From: an uncultured Collinsella sp.
Lineage (GTDB): Bacteria > Actinomycetota > Coriobacteriia > Coriobacteriales > Coriobacteriaceae
DNA length: 10,971 nucleotides
NCBI GenBank assembly: GCA_900552395.1
Contig: URZJ01000045.1
Coordinates: 1-10,971, forward strand
Direction: 5' to 3'
Part shown: one piece after another, positions 1-6,063 of the stretch
Position numbering within the stretch: the stretch's first letter is position 1
Layout: every line of letters starts with the position of its first letter
Made by a program: the position numbers and the translations under genes
Notes under the pieces: generated by a model
What the model was told of the DNA's origin: nothing
Seen by the model: the letters and a program-made list of their open reading frames with translations, nothing else
The model's database searches: none

Positions 1-284
1 TGCCAACCAGCAGGATTGAGCCCACTGCGGCGAGCCGCCCCGCGGCTGATGTAGCCGAGCGTGCCGTCGTGCTTGAGCTTTGAGCCCACCACGCGTTTGC
101 GGTCCCACAGCGAGGACTCTGCCTGCATTGCCAAGCGGGCACCTGTCGAAGGATAGCCGTATTTAGTGCGCTTGAACGAACCATCAAACCCCGAGGCGTG
201 TTTGCCCCACGTCACCGATGTCGTGCGTCGGTTGACCGGTGCGGCGCTCCGCCTTCTGCGGCTCGGTTTTGTAGTCTCAGCCAT
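1..284 (-). CDS. Hypothetical basic protein, N-terminal part (cut by window edge)
   Basis: An open frame runs from an ATG at 284-282 to the left edge without a stop, giving 94 codons. The protein starts MAETTKPSRRRRSAAPVNRR, a very basic and probably disordered tail. A more structured stretch follows, with GFDGSFKRTKYGYPSTGARL (residues 32-51) and SSLWDRKRVV (57-66). The third codon positions are G/C-rich, as in the real genes nearby, which supports coding. A G-rich stretch just before the ATG could serve as a ribosome-binding site, and an extended -10 lies at 329-337. I do not recognise the family and assign no function. It follows the Fis-type regulator on the same strand by 84 bases with no clear terminator between, so read-through from that gene is possible. 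Confidence 0.6.
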   Translation of the reverse strand, partial: MAETTKPSRRRRSAAPVNRRTTSVTWGKHASGFDGSFKRTKYGYPSTGARLAMQAESSLWDRKRVVGSKLKHDGTLGYISRGAARRSGLNPAGW

Positions 285-328
285 ACGCCCCCGCACGCCG
301 TAACCAAATCGAAACAATAACGCTTTGG

Positions 329-337
329 ACTGTAGCA
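329..337 (-). promoter_or_regulatory. Candidate extended -10 for the left-edge gene
   Basis: Read on the minus strand this is TGCTACAGT, a TGn-TACAGT extended -10. It lies 45 bases upstream of the ATG at 284. No good -35 hexamer is visible at the usual distance. It would give the left-edge gene its own transcript in addition to any read-through from the regulator gene. Confidence 0.35.
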
Positions 338-368
338 CACGCGTCGCGCGCGGTCACGGGCGCCTCGC

Positions 369-1586
369 TCAACGGTCATCGTCCTTCAGCAAGCGCCACA
401 GCGTTGTTCGGCTTATGGCCAGCACCTCCGCCGCACGGGTTCGGTTGCCGTGGAGATGATCTACAACCAGATGCGCGATATCTCGCTCGGTATCGGCCAA
501 CGGTCGCAGGATATACAGGTCGCTTTCGAGTGTCGGGGCGCCAAAGGTTGCGGTCTTAATCACGTCCTCTTGGGCGAGCACTTCCTCCGCCACAGCGCGA
601 TCCACCGTGCCCGTCCCCACCAATATATACAGTCGTTCCGAGACCTCGCGGAGCTGCAGATAGTTGCGCGGCCAGCGGTAAGCATCGAGCGCCTTCGTCG
701 CCGCGGCAGACAGCGTGGGCGCTGCCGTCCCAAATGCACCAGCGAGATATTCCAAATAGCGCGCAACCTTCGTCGACGCGGCTCCCTGCTCGACGATTGC
801 CGGCGCCACGCTCACCGCACAGGCGAAGCGCTCGGTCACAAAGGCGGCTTGATCACTTTCGCTGCCGCCCGGCATGTCATTCGCCGTCAGCACCACATGG
901 CAGCGCGTCGCCAACGCGGTGTCGGCCATCGTGGAAACGAGCTCGCGAAGGCGCTGGGGGCCAACCGCATTCCAGCCCGCAATGCAAAGTGTCAGCCCCG
1001 TTTGGAACAACGGCGATTCGGCGCTTTTGAGCACGTGGCGCCAACCGCGATCGGTAAGCTCATCGAGCGCAACGGCAACAAAGGGTTGATCGGCAAAAGG
1101 ACCGTCCAGATAGAGGCGCTTGGCTATCTCGACCTGACCCGCTCCCAGCTCGCCCTCGAGCATAAGGGGCACACCGCGCGCGTAGCTCTCGGCGACCGGC
1201 GCAGCTACCGAGGCCGCCCCCTCAACGATGCCGTACGCGCTCGATTCGTAGCGGGCCTCAACTTCGTCGGCGTTGAGCCACTCGATGCCCGCATGTGCCG
1301 CGGCGCCGCGTACCTCGCGGACCACGACGACCCAAAGGCCCCCGCCTTCTTTGTCGGTGGGGCGAACGGTCAGGCTCAGGCGCGTACCCGCACGCCCCAT
1401 AACCAGACGCGCGCCGTCTCCTATACGGTCGAGGCGCTCAGCGACAAAAGCCGCCACATCCCGCTCAAGCGCCGCGTCATTCATGGTCGAAATCGCGACG
1501 TCCCCACGCGCATCGATTGCCAATGCCGAGGCCCCGGCAGCAGCCAGGGCCTCGGTCAAGATGTTCAGCTTGGCATCGCTATCCAT
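369..1586 (-). CDS. Fis-type HTH regulator with degenerate AAA+ (enhancer-binding-protein-like) domain
   Basis: A 405-residue protein laid out like a bacterial enhancer-binding protein. Residues 1-100 form a possible sensory N-terminal domain, about 110-340 a AAA+-like domain, and 375-405 a Fis-type helix-turn-helix ending in NRTRAAEVLAISRTTLWRLL. The family signature before the HTH (WPGN-x-REL) survives as WPRNYLQLREV at 305-315. The Walker A site is GELGAGQ (145-151), with Q in place of the catalytic lysine. The Walker B position reads GLTLCIAG (197-204) with no acidic pair, and the GAFTGA loop that contacts sigma-54 is absent. It therefore probably binds DNA without ATP-driven sigma-54 activation (inference). 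I chose the start at 1586 because AGGGG lies a few bases before it. The same frame is open to 1787, but that extra stretch covers an intergenic hairpin and has no family resemblance. It follows the YeiH-type transporter gene on the same strand and may respond to the same signal. Confidence 0.8.
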   Translation of the reverse strand: MDSDAKLNILTEALAAAGASALAIDARGDVAISTMNDAALERDVAAFVAERLDRIGDGARLVMGRAGTRLSLTVRPTDKEGGGLWVVVVREVRGAAAHAGIEWLNADEVEARYESSAYGIVEGAASVAAPVAESYARGVPLMLEGELGAGQVEIAKRLYLDGPFADQPFVAVALDELTDRGWRHVLKSAESPLFQTGLTLCIAGWNAVGPQRLRELVSTMADTALATRCHVVLTANDMPGGSESDQAAFVTERFACAVSVAPAIVEQGAASTKVARYLEYLAGAFGTAAPTLSAAATKALDAYRWPRNYLQLREVSERLYILVGTGTVDRAVAEEVLAQEDVIKTATFGAPTLESDLYILRPLADTERDIAHLVVDHLHGNRTRAAEVLAISRTTLWRLLKDDDR

Positions 1587-1636
1587 GATTTGCCCCTGTC
1601 CGCGGCGACGTGCAACCGCCGACGGTCGCACGACCG

Positions 1637-1677
1637 AGTGTTTCAAAATTGAACGATATTGCTCACCAAACACTATA
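1637..1677 (-). promoter_or_regulatory. Candidate -10 and operator for the Fis-type regulator
   Basis: On the minus strand TATAGT (1677-1672) is a good -10 hexamer about 86 bases upstream of the regulator ATG; no convincing -35 is seen. A perfect 7-base inverted repeat, AGTGTTT (1637-1643) and AAACACT (1668-1674), has 24 bases between its arms, and one arm overlaps the -10. A second small palindrome, TTCAA-AA-TTGAA, lies at 1642-1653. This would suit autoregulation, but no site is known for this protein and the assignment is inference. Confidence 0.35.
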
Positions 1678-1711
1678 GGGCAGAAAGCGCCGTCCTGCGA
1701 GTATAGGTGTT

Positions 1712-1811
1712 GCCCCGCATCGCCATCCTGGCGGGGCGATAAGAGCTCTTCGGGACTTATAAACCTGCGGACAAGCCATACCCGCAAGAGCTCCTATCGC
1801 TCCACCGCAGG
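1712..1811. repeat. Nested and competing inverted repeats between transporter and regulator
   Basis: The main hairpin pairs GCGATAAGAGCTCTTCGGG (1736-1754) with 1781-1800. This gives 19 pairs with one single-base bulge; the one mismatch becomes a G-U pair in minus-strand RNA. The loop is 26 bases (1755-1780). Two other stems overlap or cross it: GCCCCGC (1712-1718) with GCGGGGC (1731-1737), and CCTGCGG (1764-1770, inside the main loop) with CCGCAGG (1805-1811). No T-run follows on either strand, so it is not a classical intrinsic terminator. It could be an RNA switch in the transporter-regulator transcript, a processing site, or a large protein-binding site. Just beside it, at about 1820-1838, ACCAGCA occurs three times in tandem. 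Confidence 0.5.
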
Positions 1812-1859
1812 CTTGCGCTCACCAGCAACCAGCAACCAGCACGCGAATAAGCTACTTCT

Positions 1860-2894
1860 CTACCAGATTCCCAGCACGTGCTGCATCCCCAAACTCATGC
1901 ACGCAATGCCAATCCAGCAGCAAAAGCCCAGCGCGATGGGCTTGCCGCCCTTTTTGACCAGCTCGACGATATCGGTATTAAAACCAATAGCCGCCATGGC
2001 CATCACAATAAAGAACTTCGAAAGCTCCTTGATGGGCGCCGTAAAGGGCGCGGGAAGCTGAAGCACCGTGGTGATTACGCTCGCCAGCACAAAGAACAGC
2101 ACAAACATGGGAAACGCGCGTTTAAGGGAGAACGTGCTTTTGGCGTCGCCGCCGGCCTTGCGCGCCAGATGCATCTGCCAGCATGCGAGAACCAGCGTGA
2201 TGGGGATAATGGCCAGCGTTCTGGTGAGCTTGACCACCGTGGCGCTCTCGAGCACATTGGCGCCGGGATGCATGCTGTCCCAGGCGCTCGCCGCAGCCGT
2301 TACGGACGAGGTGTCGTTGATGGCGGTGCCGGCAAACAGGCCAAAGCCCTCGTCTGTCAGCCCGAGCATACCGCCGAGCGTCGGAAACACGAGCGCCGCG
2401 ATAACGTTAAACAGGAAGATGACCGAAATGGCCTGGGCAATCTCGCGATCGTCGGCATCGATGACGGGCGCGGTCGCGGCGATGGCAGAACCGCCGCAAA
2501 TCGACGAGCCCACACCCACAAGCGTCGCGATCTTACTCGGCACGTTCATAACGCGGCAGAGCACAAAGGCAATGACAAGCGAAGTCGAGATTGTCGCCAC
2601 GATAATCGGCAGCGACTGGGCGCCCTTGGACAGAATCTGCGAGAGGTTCATGCCAAAGCCAAGCAGGATTACCGCGTACTGCAAGACTTTTTTAGACGTA
2701 TAGGTGACGCCGGCGGCGAGCTGTTCGCGACGATTCTTGGGAAAGACGAGCGCCAGGACCATGCCAAAGAGGATGGCGAATACCGGACCGCCGACCACCT
2801 CAATTTGTTTGCCGAGCAACGTCGCGGGAATGGCGATGATCAGGCAGAACAAAACGCCTTTCCAGCGCTCGCGTACGATATTTGCCAGTTGCAT
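1860..2894 (-). CDS. YeiH-family putative sulfate export transporter (UPF0324)
   Basis: A 344-residue integral membrane protein with about ten hydrophobic segments, roughly at 13-29, 32-51, 69-86, 95-113, 122-142, 154-173, 226-243, 261-281, 292-309 and 318-338. Family-type motifs are GVGSSICGGSAIAA (127-140), GTAINDTSSVTAA (189-201) and VKLTRTLAIIP (221-231). The length is normal for the family. YeiH proteins are annotated as putative sulfate or sulfonate-related exporters, but the substrate is not firmly established, so the ion moved here is unknown. The start is supported by AAGGA seven bases before the ATG. A GntR/FCD regulator is divergently transcribed 163 bases away and is the likely local regulator. 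The Fis-type regulator follows on the same strand after 273 bases. Confidence 0.88.
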   Translation of the reverse strand: MQLANIVRERWKGVLFCLIIAIPATLLGKQIEVVGGPVFAILFGMVLALVFPKNRREQLAAGVTYTSKKVLQYAVILLGFGMNLSQILSKGAQSLPIIVATISTSLVIAFVLCRVMNVPSKIATLVGVGSSICGGSAIAATAPVIDADDREIAQAISVIFLFNVIAALVFPTLGGMLGLTDEGFGLFAGTAINDTSSVTAAASAWDSMHPGANVLESATVVKLTRTLAIIPITLVLACWQMHLARKAGGDAKSTFSLKRAFPMFVLFFVLASVITTVLQLPAPFTAPIKELSKFFIVMAMAAIGFNTDIVELVKKGGKPIALGFCCWIGIACMSLGMQHVLGIW

Positions 2895-2933
2895 ATGGGA
2901 TTCCTTCTTTCTATTTCACGTTTGCGACGGCTT

Positions 2934-2998
2934 ATGATACGGCAACATTGAGCGCAGCCTTGCGCAAACACAGACCAAGATGCCGCAATAGTTCTTGG
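2934..2998. promoter_or_regulatory. Shared control region between the YeiH-type gene and the GntR regulator
   Basis: TATCAT on the minus strand (2939-2934) is a candidate -10 for the transporter gene, about 40 bases before its ATG. A palindrome, GCGCA-gcct-TGCGC (2952-2965), overlaps the expected -35 position. A second inverted repeat pairs CCAAGA (2975-2980) with TCTTGG (2993-2998). Either could be the site of the divergent GntR protein. Neither clearly matches the usual FadR/FCD site (TNGT-n3-ACNA), so the operator role is inference. Confidence 0.35.
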
Positions 2999-3038
2999 GC
3001 AACAGCCGAATTACCCACCGCGGAGAGCTGATTCGCGG

Positions 3039-3044
3039 CATAAT
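3039..3044 (+). promoter_or_regulatory. Candidate -10 for the GntR gene, very close to the start codon
   Basis: CATAAT matches the -10 consensus at five of six bases. It ends only 13 bases before the ATG at 3058. If used, the transcript would begin about 7 bases before the ATG, almost leaderless. This agrees with the absence of a ribosome-binding site before that ATG. Confidence 0.35.
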
Positions 3045-3057
3045 TAACAACTGACAT

Positions 3058-3789
3058 ATGAGTTTGATAGAACAGTTGCGAGGCGCTATGGAAGAATCGA
3101 TGCACGTCGGCGAGCAGGAAACGAGCCTACAGGACCAGTCCTACCACACCATTCGACGCAAAATCGTCTACCTGGACTACAAGCCGGGCGAAAAGCTGGG
3201 CGTCAAGCAACTTTGCGACGACCTGGATATGGGGCGCACGCCCGTGCGCGAGGCTTTGGTTCGCTTGGCGCAGGAAGGCCTGGTGCGCACCGTGCCCCAG
3301 AGCGGCACCTACGTCTCACCCATCAACCTCACCCTTGCCGAGAGTGCCTGCTACATCCGCGAACATCTGGAAAAGCAGGTGATTGTGGAGTGCTGTGCGC
3401 GAGCCACGTCGGCCGGCATCGAGCAGCTCGACCGCGCCATCGTGCTGCAGGAAAAGGCCATGGCCGAAGAGGATCGCATCGGCTTCTTTTTGAGCGACAA
3501 CCTCATGCATCACATGATTTTTAGCATCGCATGTCGCAGCACCGTTTGGTCGTGGCTCGAAGAGACCAATGCCGACCTGGAGCGCTTCCGCTGGCTGCGC
3601 GCCGCCACGCAGGTTCTCGACAATCGGGACATCGTGAACGAGCACAAGCAGATTCGCCGCGCTATCGCCGGTCGCGACCCCATCGAAGCGAGCTTTTTGG
3701 TCAGCAAGCACCTGCACATGATGTTCCGCAACCAAACCGAAGTTCTGGACCAATTCCCCGAGTACTTCGAGACCAGCAAGCTTCGCTAA
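3058..3789 (+). CDS. GntR-family regulator, FadR/FCD subfamily
   Basis: A 243-residue transcription factor. The winged helix-turn-helix occupies about residues 27-88, with typical GntR features: KPGEKLGVKQLCDDLDMGRT (42-61), the PVREAL turn (62-67), and the wing ending SGTYVSP (82-88). The all-helical FCD effector domain covers about 95-225. Its metal-binding pattern is intact: D147, H151, H196 (in EHKQI) and H218 (in KHLH). Such proteins usually sense small carboxylic acids and repress a neighbouring operon. Here the divergent YeiH-type transporter is the likely target. The ATG at 3058 has no Shine-Dalgarno sequence; in-frame ATGs at 3088 and 3100 come before the HTH, and the second has GGAAG five bases upstream, so the true start may be up to 14 codons later. 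The stop codon overlaps the first two bases of a 50-base repeat. Confidence 0.9.
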   Translation: MSLIEQLRGAMEESMHVGEQETSLQDQSYHTIRRKIVYLDYKPGEKLGVKQLCDDLDMGRTPVREALVRLAQEGLVRTVPQSGTYVSPINLTLAESACYIREHLEKQVIVECCARATSAGIEQLDRAIVLQEKAMAEEDRIGFFLSDNLMHHMIFSIACRSTVWSWLEETNADLERFRWLRAATQVLDNRDIVNEHKQIRRAIAGRDPIEASFLVSKHLHMMFRNQTEVLDQFPEYFETSKLR

Positions 3790-3837
3790 CCTGCCAAAAA
3801 GGGACAGGTTTATTTTGGCAGGTTTTATCTGGGCAAA
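3788..3837 (+). repeat. 50-base dispersed hairpin repeat, copy A
   Basis: Perfect 12-base arms AACCTGCCAAAA (3788-3799) and TTTTGGCAGGTT (3813-3824) flank a 13-base loop, AGGGACAGGTTTA. A conserved 13-base tail follows (TTATCTGGGCAAA). It matches copy C at 48 of 50 bases and copy B, in reverse, at the same 48. The first two bases are the last two of the GntR stop codon. The T-rich tail after the stem might let it act as a weak terminator for that gene. Confidence 0.9.
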
Positions 3838-3840
3838 TGC

Positions 3841-3880
3841 AGAAAAGGCCCGGCTCCGTCTTGATGCGGAGCCGGGCCTT
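3841..3880 (-). terminator. Intrinsic terminator of glmS
   Basis: A perfect 14-base stem, AAGGCCCGGCTCCG (3845-3858) and CGGAGCCGGGCCTT (3867-3880), has an 8-base loop. On the minus strand it is followed by TTTTCT. It lies 24 bases past the glmS stop codon and is a textbook Rho-independent terminator. On the plus strand it also lies downstream of the GntR gene, but there it lacks a T-run. Confidence 0.92.
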
Positions 3881-3903
3881 AGTCGCTAGAACGGCGGAAC
3901 CAA

Positions 3904-5751
3904 CTACTCTACCGTGACGCTCTTGGCTAGGTTACGGGGCTGATCGACGTCGCAGCCGCGCAGGATGGCGACCTCGCGGGCGAGCAGCTGCAGCGGGACG
4001 CTCGCCGTGATGGGGCTGAACACGTCGCGGACTGCTGGCACGCGGATGATGCAGTCGGCGATCTTGTTGATCTCCTCGTCGCCCTCGGTGGCAACGACGA
4101 TGACCTTGGCGCCGCGTGCCTTGCACTCCATAAGGTTCGACACGGTCTTGTCGTAGGTGGCGCTCTTGGTGGCCACGGCGATGACGGGGAAGCCCGGGTC
4201 GATCAGGGCGATGGGGCCGTGCTTCATCTCACCGGCGGCGTAGGCCTCGGCGTGCAGGTAGCTGACCTCTTTGAGCTTGAGCGCGCCCTCGTAGGAAATA
4301 GCGGCACCCATGCCGCGACCCACGAACAGTGCGGACTGCGCGTCCTTGCACAGCAGGGCGGCCTCATGCACGGCCTCGGTCTGGGTATCCAAAATCCACT
4401 GGATCTGCTCGGCCGTATCGGAAAGCTCGCGGAACAGCATGCGCGCCTGCTTGGTGGTCAGGCGGTACTTGACCTGCGCTAGCAGCAGAGCCAGCAGCGT
4501 CAGGCTCACGACCTGGCCGATGAAGCTCTTGGTCGAGGCGACCGCGATCTCCTTGTTGGCCTTGGTGTAGATGACGCCGTCGCTCTCACGCGCCACGGGG
4601 CTGCCCACCACGTTGGTGATGCCGAAGACCTTGGCACCCTTGATGCGCGCGTCGCGAATGGCGGCAAGGGTATCGGCCGTCTCGCCCGACTGGGACACGG
4701 CAACGACAAGCGTCGTCGGCGTAATGATGGGGTTGCGATAACGGAACTCGCTGGCCGCCTCCACCTCGGTGGGGATGCGAGCCCAGCCCTCAATGAGATT
4801 CTTGGCAATGAGGCCAGCGTGATAGCTAGTGCCGCAAGCGATCACGTAGACGCGGTCGATGTCGTTGAGTTCCTCGAGGGACAGGCCCAGCTCGTCGATA
4901 TCGAGCTCGCCGGCGGGGGTCATACGGCCCACCAGCGTATCGCGCACGACGCGCGGCTGCTCGTGGATTTCCTTGAGCATAAAGTCGGGATAACCGCCCT
5001 TTTCTGCCATGTCCAGGTCCCAGTCGATGTGGGTGACCTTGGGCTCGATAACGTTGCCGGCCTCGTCGGTGTACTCGACGCCCGCGGGCGTGAGCTTGGC
5101 AAACTGACCGTCCTCGAGCACCACGACATCGCGGGTGGCGTCGATGAGCGCGATGACATCGGAAGCAACATAGGAGCCGGTTTCGCCCACGCCGACCACA
5201 ATCGGGGAGTCCTTGCGCGCCACGGCGATCACGCCGGGCTCGTCAGCGCACACGGCGGCCAAACCATAGGCACCGACCACGTGGGTGCAAGCCTCGCGCA
5301 CGGAGGCCATCAGGTCGTGCGTCTCGGCATAAGCCTCTTCGATCAGATGCGCGAAGACCTCGGTATCGGTCTCGCTCTTAAAGTGGTGGCCGCGGCCCTT
5401 CAGCTCTTCGCGCAGCTCGGCGAAGTTCTCGATGATGCCGTTGTGGACGATGGCGATACGACCGTCGCAGCTGGTGTGGGGATGGGCGTTAACGACGGAG
5501 GGCTTGCCGTGGGTGGCCCAACGGGTGTGGCCGATACCGCAGGTAGCGTCGCTGTCGATGTTGGAAAGCTCGCTCTCCAGGCCCGCGACCTTGCCCACGC
5601 GGCGGATGACGTCGAGGTGCGCCGCGGCGCCCTCACCCACCTCGAGCGCGACGCCCGAGGAGTCATAGCCGCGATACTCCATACGCTTGAGGCCCGTGAC
5701 CAGGATGTTCTTTGCAATATCAGAGCCGGTGTAGCCGACAATTCCGCACAT
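3904..5751 (-). CDS. glmS: Glutamine--fructose-6-phosphate aminotransferase (isomerising)
   Basis: A 615-residue cytoplasmic enzyme that makes glucosamine-6-phosphate from fructose-6-phosphate and glutamine. This is the entry step to UDP-GlcNAc for peptidoglycan. The N-terminal glutaminase domain (about 1-240) starts MCGIVGYTG, so Cys2 becomes the catalytic N-terminal residue after Met removal. HTRWATHG (75-82) and NGIIEN (104-109) follow. Two sugar-isomerase (SIS) domains cover about 290-610, with CGTSYHAG (306-313), SQSGETADT (353-361), E495, H511 in GEMKHGP and K610 in the C-terminal RNLAKSVTVE. The last three match E. coli E488, H504 and K603 with a constant offset of seven. The length is close to the E. 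coli enzyme (609). The start is fixed by Cys2, and AAGGGA lies upstream. It is transcribed alone, with its own terminator. The upstream inverted half-sites suggest repressor control. I see no glmS ribozyme. Confidence 0.98.
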   Translation of the reverse strand: MCGIVGYTGSDIAKNILVTGLKRMEYRGYDSSGVALEVGEGAAAHLDVIRRVGKVAGLESELSNIDSDATCGIGHTRWATHGKPSVVNAHPHTSCDGRIAIVHNGIIENFAELREELKGRGHHFKSETDTEVFAHLIEEAYAETHDLMASVREACTHVVGAYGLAAVCADEPGVIAVARKDSPIVVGVGETGSYVASDVIALIDATRDVVVLEDGQFAKLTPAGVEYTDEAGNVIEPKVTHIDWDLDMAEKGGYPDFMLKEIHEQPRVVRDTLVGRMTPAGELDIDELGLSLEELNDIDRVYVIACGTSYHAGLIAKNLIEGWARIPTEVEAASEFRYRNPIITPTTLVVAVSQSGETADTLAAIRDARIKGAKVFGITNVVGSPVARESDGVIYTKANKEIAVASTKSFIGQVVSLTLLALLLAQVKYRLTTKQARMLFRELSDTAEQIQWILDTQTEAVHEAALLCKDAQSALFVGRGMGAAISYEGALKLKEVSYLHAEAYAAGEMKHGPIALIDPGFPVIAVATKSATYDKTVSNLMECKARGAKVIVVATEGDEEINKIADCIIRVPAVRDVFSPITASVPLQLLAREVAILRGCDVDQPRNLAKSVTVE

Positions 5752-5821
5752 AGGATAAATCCCTTCGTTCGCGTGACTGCAAGACGTCCACGCACAGGGG
5801 GCGCTGAGACGTATAACGTTC

Positions 5822-5834
5822 GAGTATTGTACTC
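5822..5834 (-). promoter_or_regulatory. Candidate -10 of glmS inside a small palindrome
   Basis: On the minus strand TACAAT (5831-5826) is a good -10 hexamer, giving a leader of about 65 bases before the glmS ATG. It sits in the palindrome GAGTA-TTG-TACTC (5822-5834). No clear -35 is found at 16-18 bases, so the promoter may depend on an activator or be weak. Confidence 0.4.
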
Positions 5835-5852
5835 ACGCAAACGCAAGCTGAT

Positions 5853-5885
5853 ATACCAGAAGTGGTATCTCAACTTAGATACCAC
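5853..5885. promoter_or_regulatory. Cluster of three inverted half-sites upstream of glmS
   Basis: Three copies of a GATACCA-like half-site lie in alternating directions. ATACCA (5853-5858) faces TGGTAT (5863-5868) across 4 bases. GTGGTATCT (5862-5870) then faces AGATACCAC (5877-5885) across 6 bases, a perfect 9-base inverted repeat, so the middle half-site is shared. The cluster is just upstream of the candidate glmS -10. The GGTATCT/AGATACC form resembles sites of HutC-type GntR repressors such as NagR/DasR, which control amino-sugar genes. That link is inference, and no such regulator is in this window. Confidence 0.5.
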
Positions 5886-5913
5886 CCGATGCACACACGT
5901 CCAGCCGGTCCAA

Positions 5914-5948
5914 ACCACCACAAAGGTGCCTGTCCACTTCGTGGTGGT
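5914..5948. repeat. Short hairpin element between glmS and the LacI-type gene
   Basis: Perfect 8-base arms ACCACCAC (5914-5921) and GTGGTGGT (5941-5948) enclose a 19-base core, AAAGGTGCCTGTCCACTTC. The core matches that of the hairpin at 8693-8729 at about 14 of 19 positions. It has no T-run and lies between divergent genes, so it is not a terminator. It looks like a REP-type intergenic repeat. Confidence 0.6.
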
Positions 5949-5964
5949 CGCGTTGGCAACGGCG

Positions 5965-6014
5965 TTTCCCCAGATAAAACCTGCCAAAATAAACCTGTCC
6001 CTTTTTGGTAGGTT
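5965..6014 (-). repeat. 50-base dispersed hairpin repeat, copy B (inverted)
   Basis: The exact reverse complement of copy C over all 50 bases. The arms are AACCTGCCAAAA (5978-5989) and TTTTGGTAGGTT (6003-6014). It ends 5 bases before the extended -10 of the LacI-type gene, so it replaces any normal -35 region there. Unlike copies A and C it lies upstream of a gene start. Confidence 0.9.
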
Positions 6015-6019
6015 TGGGA

Positions 6020-6028
6020 TGCTACAAT
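6020..6028 (+). promoter_or_regulatory. Extended -10 promoter of the LacI-type gene
   Basis: TGCTACAAT is a TGn-TACAAT extended -10. Transcription would begin near 6035, giving a leader of about 29 bases. The -35 position falls inside repeat copy B and has no recognisable hexamer, so the promoter probably works through the extended -10. Confidence 0.55.
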
Positions 6029-6039
6029 CTGGCTTGTAC

Positions 6040-6053
6040 TTGAAACGCATCAA
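6040..6053 (+). promoter_or_regulatory. LacI/GalR-type operator, probable autoregulation site
   Basis: TTGAAACGCATCAA is a 14-base near-palindrome (TTGA, central CG, TCAA; 10 of 14 symmetric positions). The central CG and the half-site spacing are typical of LacI/GalR-family sites. It lies just downstream of the predicted transcription start and before the ribosome-binding site, where a bound repressor would block its own gene. Confidence 0.5.
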
Positions 6054-6063
6054 AGGGGCCGCT

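Noticed and set aside
450..1652. Plus-strand open frame of 400 codons opposite the Fis-type regulator
   Set aside because: Its composition is rich in R, H and G and shows no domain; the minus-strand frame has a clear HTH.
1587..1787. N-terminal extension of the Fis-type regulator to 1787
   Set aside because: It crosses the promoter-like and hairpin region and has no family resemblance; the start at 1586 has AGGGG correctly placed.
1878..2951. Plus-strand open frame of 357 codons opposite the YeiH-type gene
   Set aside because: Antisense shadow: rich in R, H, G and D, with no ribosome-binding site, while the minus strand encodes a clear membrane protein.
5752..5960. glmS ribozyme upstream of glmS
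   Set aside because: An AGCGCC string occurs on the minus strand, but the conserved ribozyme core (such as the GUUGACGAGG-type segment) and its paired regions are not seen.
4819..6063. Open frame running into the LacI-type gene that would add about 415 residues to it
   Set aside because: Most of it is the antisense of glmS in a G+C-rich genome. The composition is antisense-like (many H, D, G, V), and the real start at 6064 has a ribosome-binding site and a promoter.
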